64,000 bases of DNA from Zeus faber (taxonomy: Eukaryota; Chordata; Actinopteri; Zeiformes; Zeidae). The notes beneath the pieces were generated by a model that was not told the DNA's origin, ran no database searches, and worked only from the letters and a program-made list of their open reading frames with translations. Of this stretch, positions 61,761 to 64,000 are shown piece after piece. Where the stretch lies: contig OY482846.1 in the NCBI GenBank assembly GCA_960531495.1, positions 45,934,761 to 45,998,760 of the forward strand, in the 5' to 3' direction. Positions within the stretch are counted from its first letter, which is position 1; each line of letters starts with the position of its first letter. The position numbers were made by a program, and so were the translations under genes.

Positions 61761-63095
61761 CGTGACGTGTATTAGAGTTTATCGCTGGACCTGATCTTTT
61801 TTCGTCCGCACCTGTAAAGTTCCAGTTGCTGCTCGGTTCACGTCGGGCCCCCACCGCCTTCAGCCGTCGCGTGGCGTCGCAGTCCAGGAAGAAGACTGTT
61901 ACAAATGTGATGCGACCCATGTCTGGACGCCCTCGTTCGCAAAACCCAAACTCTGTGTGAAGAAGCATTTTGTCGTCTCCCCCCCACCCCCCCGCCCGCC
62001 CGCTCCGTGTACAGAGCGTCAACGGACACGCACAAAGGCGGAAAGCTGCAAGAACTGACGATGAGAGCCCCCGGGAAGGAAACAAAACAAAAAAACACTA
62101 TCAACTGACTTTAAAAGATTGCTGTATACTTTGTCTCTCTCTATCATATCCCGTTTGATACTTCACGGCGCTGTCGTGTCCTCGACCGTCGGCCGCGGAG
62201 GCCCCGGGGGTTTCGGGTGCTCTGCCCGTCGCGTGCAACGTGGATCGTGGTGTTTTTTTTTTTGTTTTTTTTTGTTTTTTTTTCAATGTTTCTTATTCAA
62301 GGCCTTAATTTTCATTTAGGGCGCTTGTGCCGTCTGAGGAGCCGTGATCTATCTATCTCATGTTTTTAACCCCGGTCCCGCGTCCTCGGTGTGGAACCCT
62401 TAATCATGGACTGTTAAGACAAAACGTGGCCTACGTACGGATCTACCCCCTTCTGAGTCATACCGCTTGTTCTGAGGGAAGCAGCTGACTTCCTAGCACG
62501 CCCGGAAGGGGGGGGGGGACGCGTAAAAATGGACGTTGACGCGTCGTTTGACGAGGGAAAAGCTCACGCCAAATGGACCGTTGTGTACTGGGACTCATTT
62601 GACTCATACTATCTTGTTATCCCGCTTACCCACAGTGCATTGTTTGCCGCCTAACAGCCATATTATCTTTTCATTTAACCAAGTGTCATTGTCCAGGTTG
62701 TACTGGTTTGTTGGCGACAGTATAGTATGTAAGTTATTGATGTGTGCCGATGCTGGCTTTTGAGGGCCAAAAATGAAATGAAGAAAACAACGCGGAGACG
62801 CAAGACTCAATGTGTTCTCTTGCATATAACCTGCAAAATCACAATATAAATGTTCAATCAAGACCTTGACACGTCTCTCGAGTGTTTTTGTGCTTGTGTT
62901 GATTGGATGCTCCCCTGACATGGAAAGTAACGTCGTATTCATGATCATGTCCGTGCCTCTGGGTGTAAACAAAAATGCATTATCTAGTGTGGTGCTTGTT
63001 AAGTGAATAATGTCTGAGAGCGTGTTCAGGGACAAGCTGCTTCCAAAGGTACTCTGTTATTCAAATACTCTTTTTGTACATTACCGTGAACGGGG

Positions 63096-63101
63096 AATAA
63101 A
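63096..63101 (+). terminator. raph1: Distal raph1 polyadenylation signal
   Basis: AATAAA with GAGGTGTTAAATG and a T/G-rich run (GGGGTTTTTTTTTTGTTATT) 20-50 bp downstream, the normal arrangement for a strong poly(A) site. Confidence 0.7.
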
Positions 63102-63120
63102 AATCTATCCAGTGACGAGG

Positions 63121-63544
63121 TGTTAAATGAAGGGGTTTTTTTTTTGTTATTTTGTTTGAACTCGGCGACAATCGTTGAGAATCTATTATGTACATCAGCA
63201 TAACAACCTTTGTCCCTCAGTCACATTTTGGGAATATAGAGCCCTGGGAATATGGATATGCTCCTGTTTTTCTTTTTGTTTTGTTTTTTCTCCAAGGATC
63301 ATTAAAATGGTGCAGACAGCCGCTGTATGTCTCCCTCTTGTGGATAATTATAGAACTGCTATTATCCTGTCAAACATACATTGATTGGTCTCAGTGGTGA
63401 GTTTTGTGTTAACCCTATAACCCTTTTAAAGCCGTATTGACCTGTTTTTAAAAATAATAATTATTGTAGAAAAATATATATCATACCCAAATCCTCCACG
63501 TCGGAAGGAAGAAAGACAACAATTACGAACTGACCGAATGCCTT
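63121..63544. other. Intergenic segment between convergent 3' ends
   Basis: T/G-rich and A/T-rich sequence with no recognised gene or repeat. Confidence 0.6.
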
Positions 63545-63546
63545 CT

Positions 63547-63570
63547 TTTATTTAAGAATTTCCTTTTATT
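63547..63570 (-). terminator. Two polyadenylation signals on the - strand
   Basis: AATAAA occurs on the - strand at 63570-63565 and again at 63552-63547, 36 and 54 bp past the stop codon of the putative antisense terminal exon. Confidence 0.5.
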
Positions 63571-63605
63571 TAAGAGCCCCTGTTCCCTTTATGCATCCTG
63601 GTGCC

Positions 63606-63733
63606 TTACTCCAGAAAGTTGCTGAAGCGGTCTCCCCGGGGCTGGACCTCCCCGGTCTCCCCCTGGAAGAAATGACGCTGTCGGGGCGGCGCTGGAGGGG
63701 AAGGAACCACGACATTAGCAGTGGGAGCAAAGT
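63606..63733 (-). CDS. Putative terminal coding exon of an unidentified convergent gene (partial)
   Basis: On the - strand, CACATCCATCCCACAG is a good acceptor at 63734. After it, two bases complete a codon, then 41 sense codons run to TAA (63608-63606). The reading ends FAPTANVVVPSPPAPPRQRH, FFQGETGEVQPRGDRFSNFL and E. Codon use is GC-biased at third positions and unlike the surrounding AT-rich DNA. Two AATAAA signals follow at once. I do not recognise the protein. The Pro/Arg-rich, then Gly/Arg tail has no clear domain. In mammals RAPH1 lies between ABI2 and CD28, but this tail does not look like either. Confidence 0.5.
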
Positions 63734-64000
63734 CTGTGGGATGGATGTGACAGGGTTTCTGCTCAGTGGTGAATGACGATGTTTGTTTATGTGATGGAGT
63801 GTACAGTATGTTCAGCGATAACTGTTTTGGGTTGTTTGTTTGGTCTTTTGCCAACTATTCATGCATGCCTACGACTATTCATTTGCGCTTGGACTAACAT
63901 GGGCTTACCTATGGTGAAGGTGGGCAAAGTGAACTGTCGCAGCCTTTGAGAAAAAACCTGCAAGTGTTGAGATGAACATTTGTTGTAAAAATATGCAGAT
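63734..64000 (-). other. Sequence upstream of the putative antisense exon
   Basis: It would be intron of the unidentified gene. No second exon is visible before the window ends. Confidence 0.35.

Larger units (their letters stand above)
60394..63120 (+). other. raph1: raph1 3' UTR
   Basis: No coding frame continues past the TAA at 60391. The segment holds GT/AT repeats (60505-60559), T-runs, a 21-base G run (61571-61591) and a GT tract (61671-61760). It carries AATAAA signals at 61324, 61617 and 63096. The extent assumes the distal signal is used, which fits the long 3' UTR known for RAPH1. Confidence 0.7.

Overview
The window is vertebrate nuclear DNA, almost certainly from a teleost fish. 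It shows GT-AG introns, very dense and very long (CA)n/(TG)n microsatellites, and fish-type Tc1-like, L1, L2-like and tRNA-SINE repeats. It holds one large spliced gene on the + strand: raph1, encoding lamellipodin of the MRL (Mig10/RIAM/Lamellipodin) family. A probable last exon of an unidentified gene lies at the right edge on the - strand. No prokaryotic operon, CRISPR array, phage or novel enzymatic system was found. The novelty here is in gene architecture, low-complexity expansion and intron structure.

Layout. Bases 1-1132 contain a CpG-rich stretch (about 715-950) with ETS, GC-box and CCAAT-like motifs, followed by a strong splice donor at 1132/1133. This is a candidate raph1 promoter and non-coding first exon. 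Bases 1133-36115 would then be a 35 kb first intron. It is filled with microsatellites, a broken Tc1-like element, a 48-bp minisatellite, several MITE-like elements, a pogo/Tigger-like element carrying a nested tRNA-SINE, an antisense L2-like LINE and a second Tc1/mariner element with good terminal repeats. A CpG-rich patch with a consensus CTCF motif lies 1 kb before the first coding exon.

Bases 36116-60393 carry 14 constitutive coding exons. Their phases join without conflict into a 1,545-residue protein: N-terminal talin-binding acidic helices, a Ser/Gly linker, a short coiled coil, the RA and PH domains, then a huge last exon with a Gln/Leu tract and proline-rich Ena/VASP- and SH3-binding segments. 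Two further phase 0-0 exons (41955-42041 and 42690-42764) look like in-frame cassette exons adding 29 and 25 residues before the coiled coil. The 3' UTR runs from 60394 to about 63120 with at least two credible polyadenylation sites.

Introns between the coding exons contain two antisense L1 remnants, a long foldback element (43161-43946), a TTAA-flanked piggyBac-like MITE, the 3' end of another LINE, and a second copy of a repeat family also found at 3.8-4.6 kb. At 63606-63733 on the - strand there is a good acceptor, 41 sense codons, a stop and two AATAAA signals. This suggests a neighbouring gene converging on raph1, with about 450 bp between the two polyadenylation signals.
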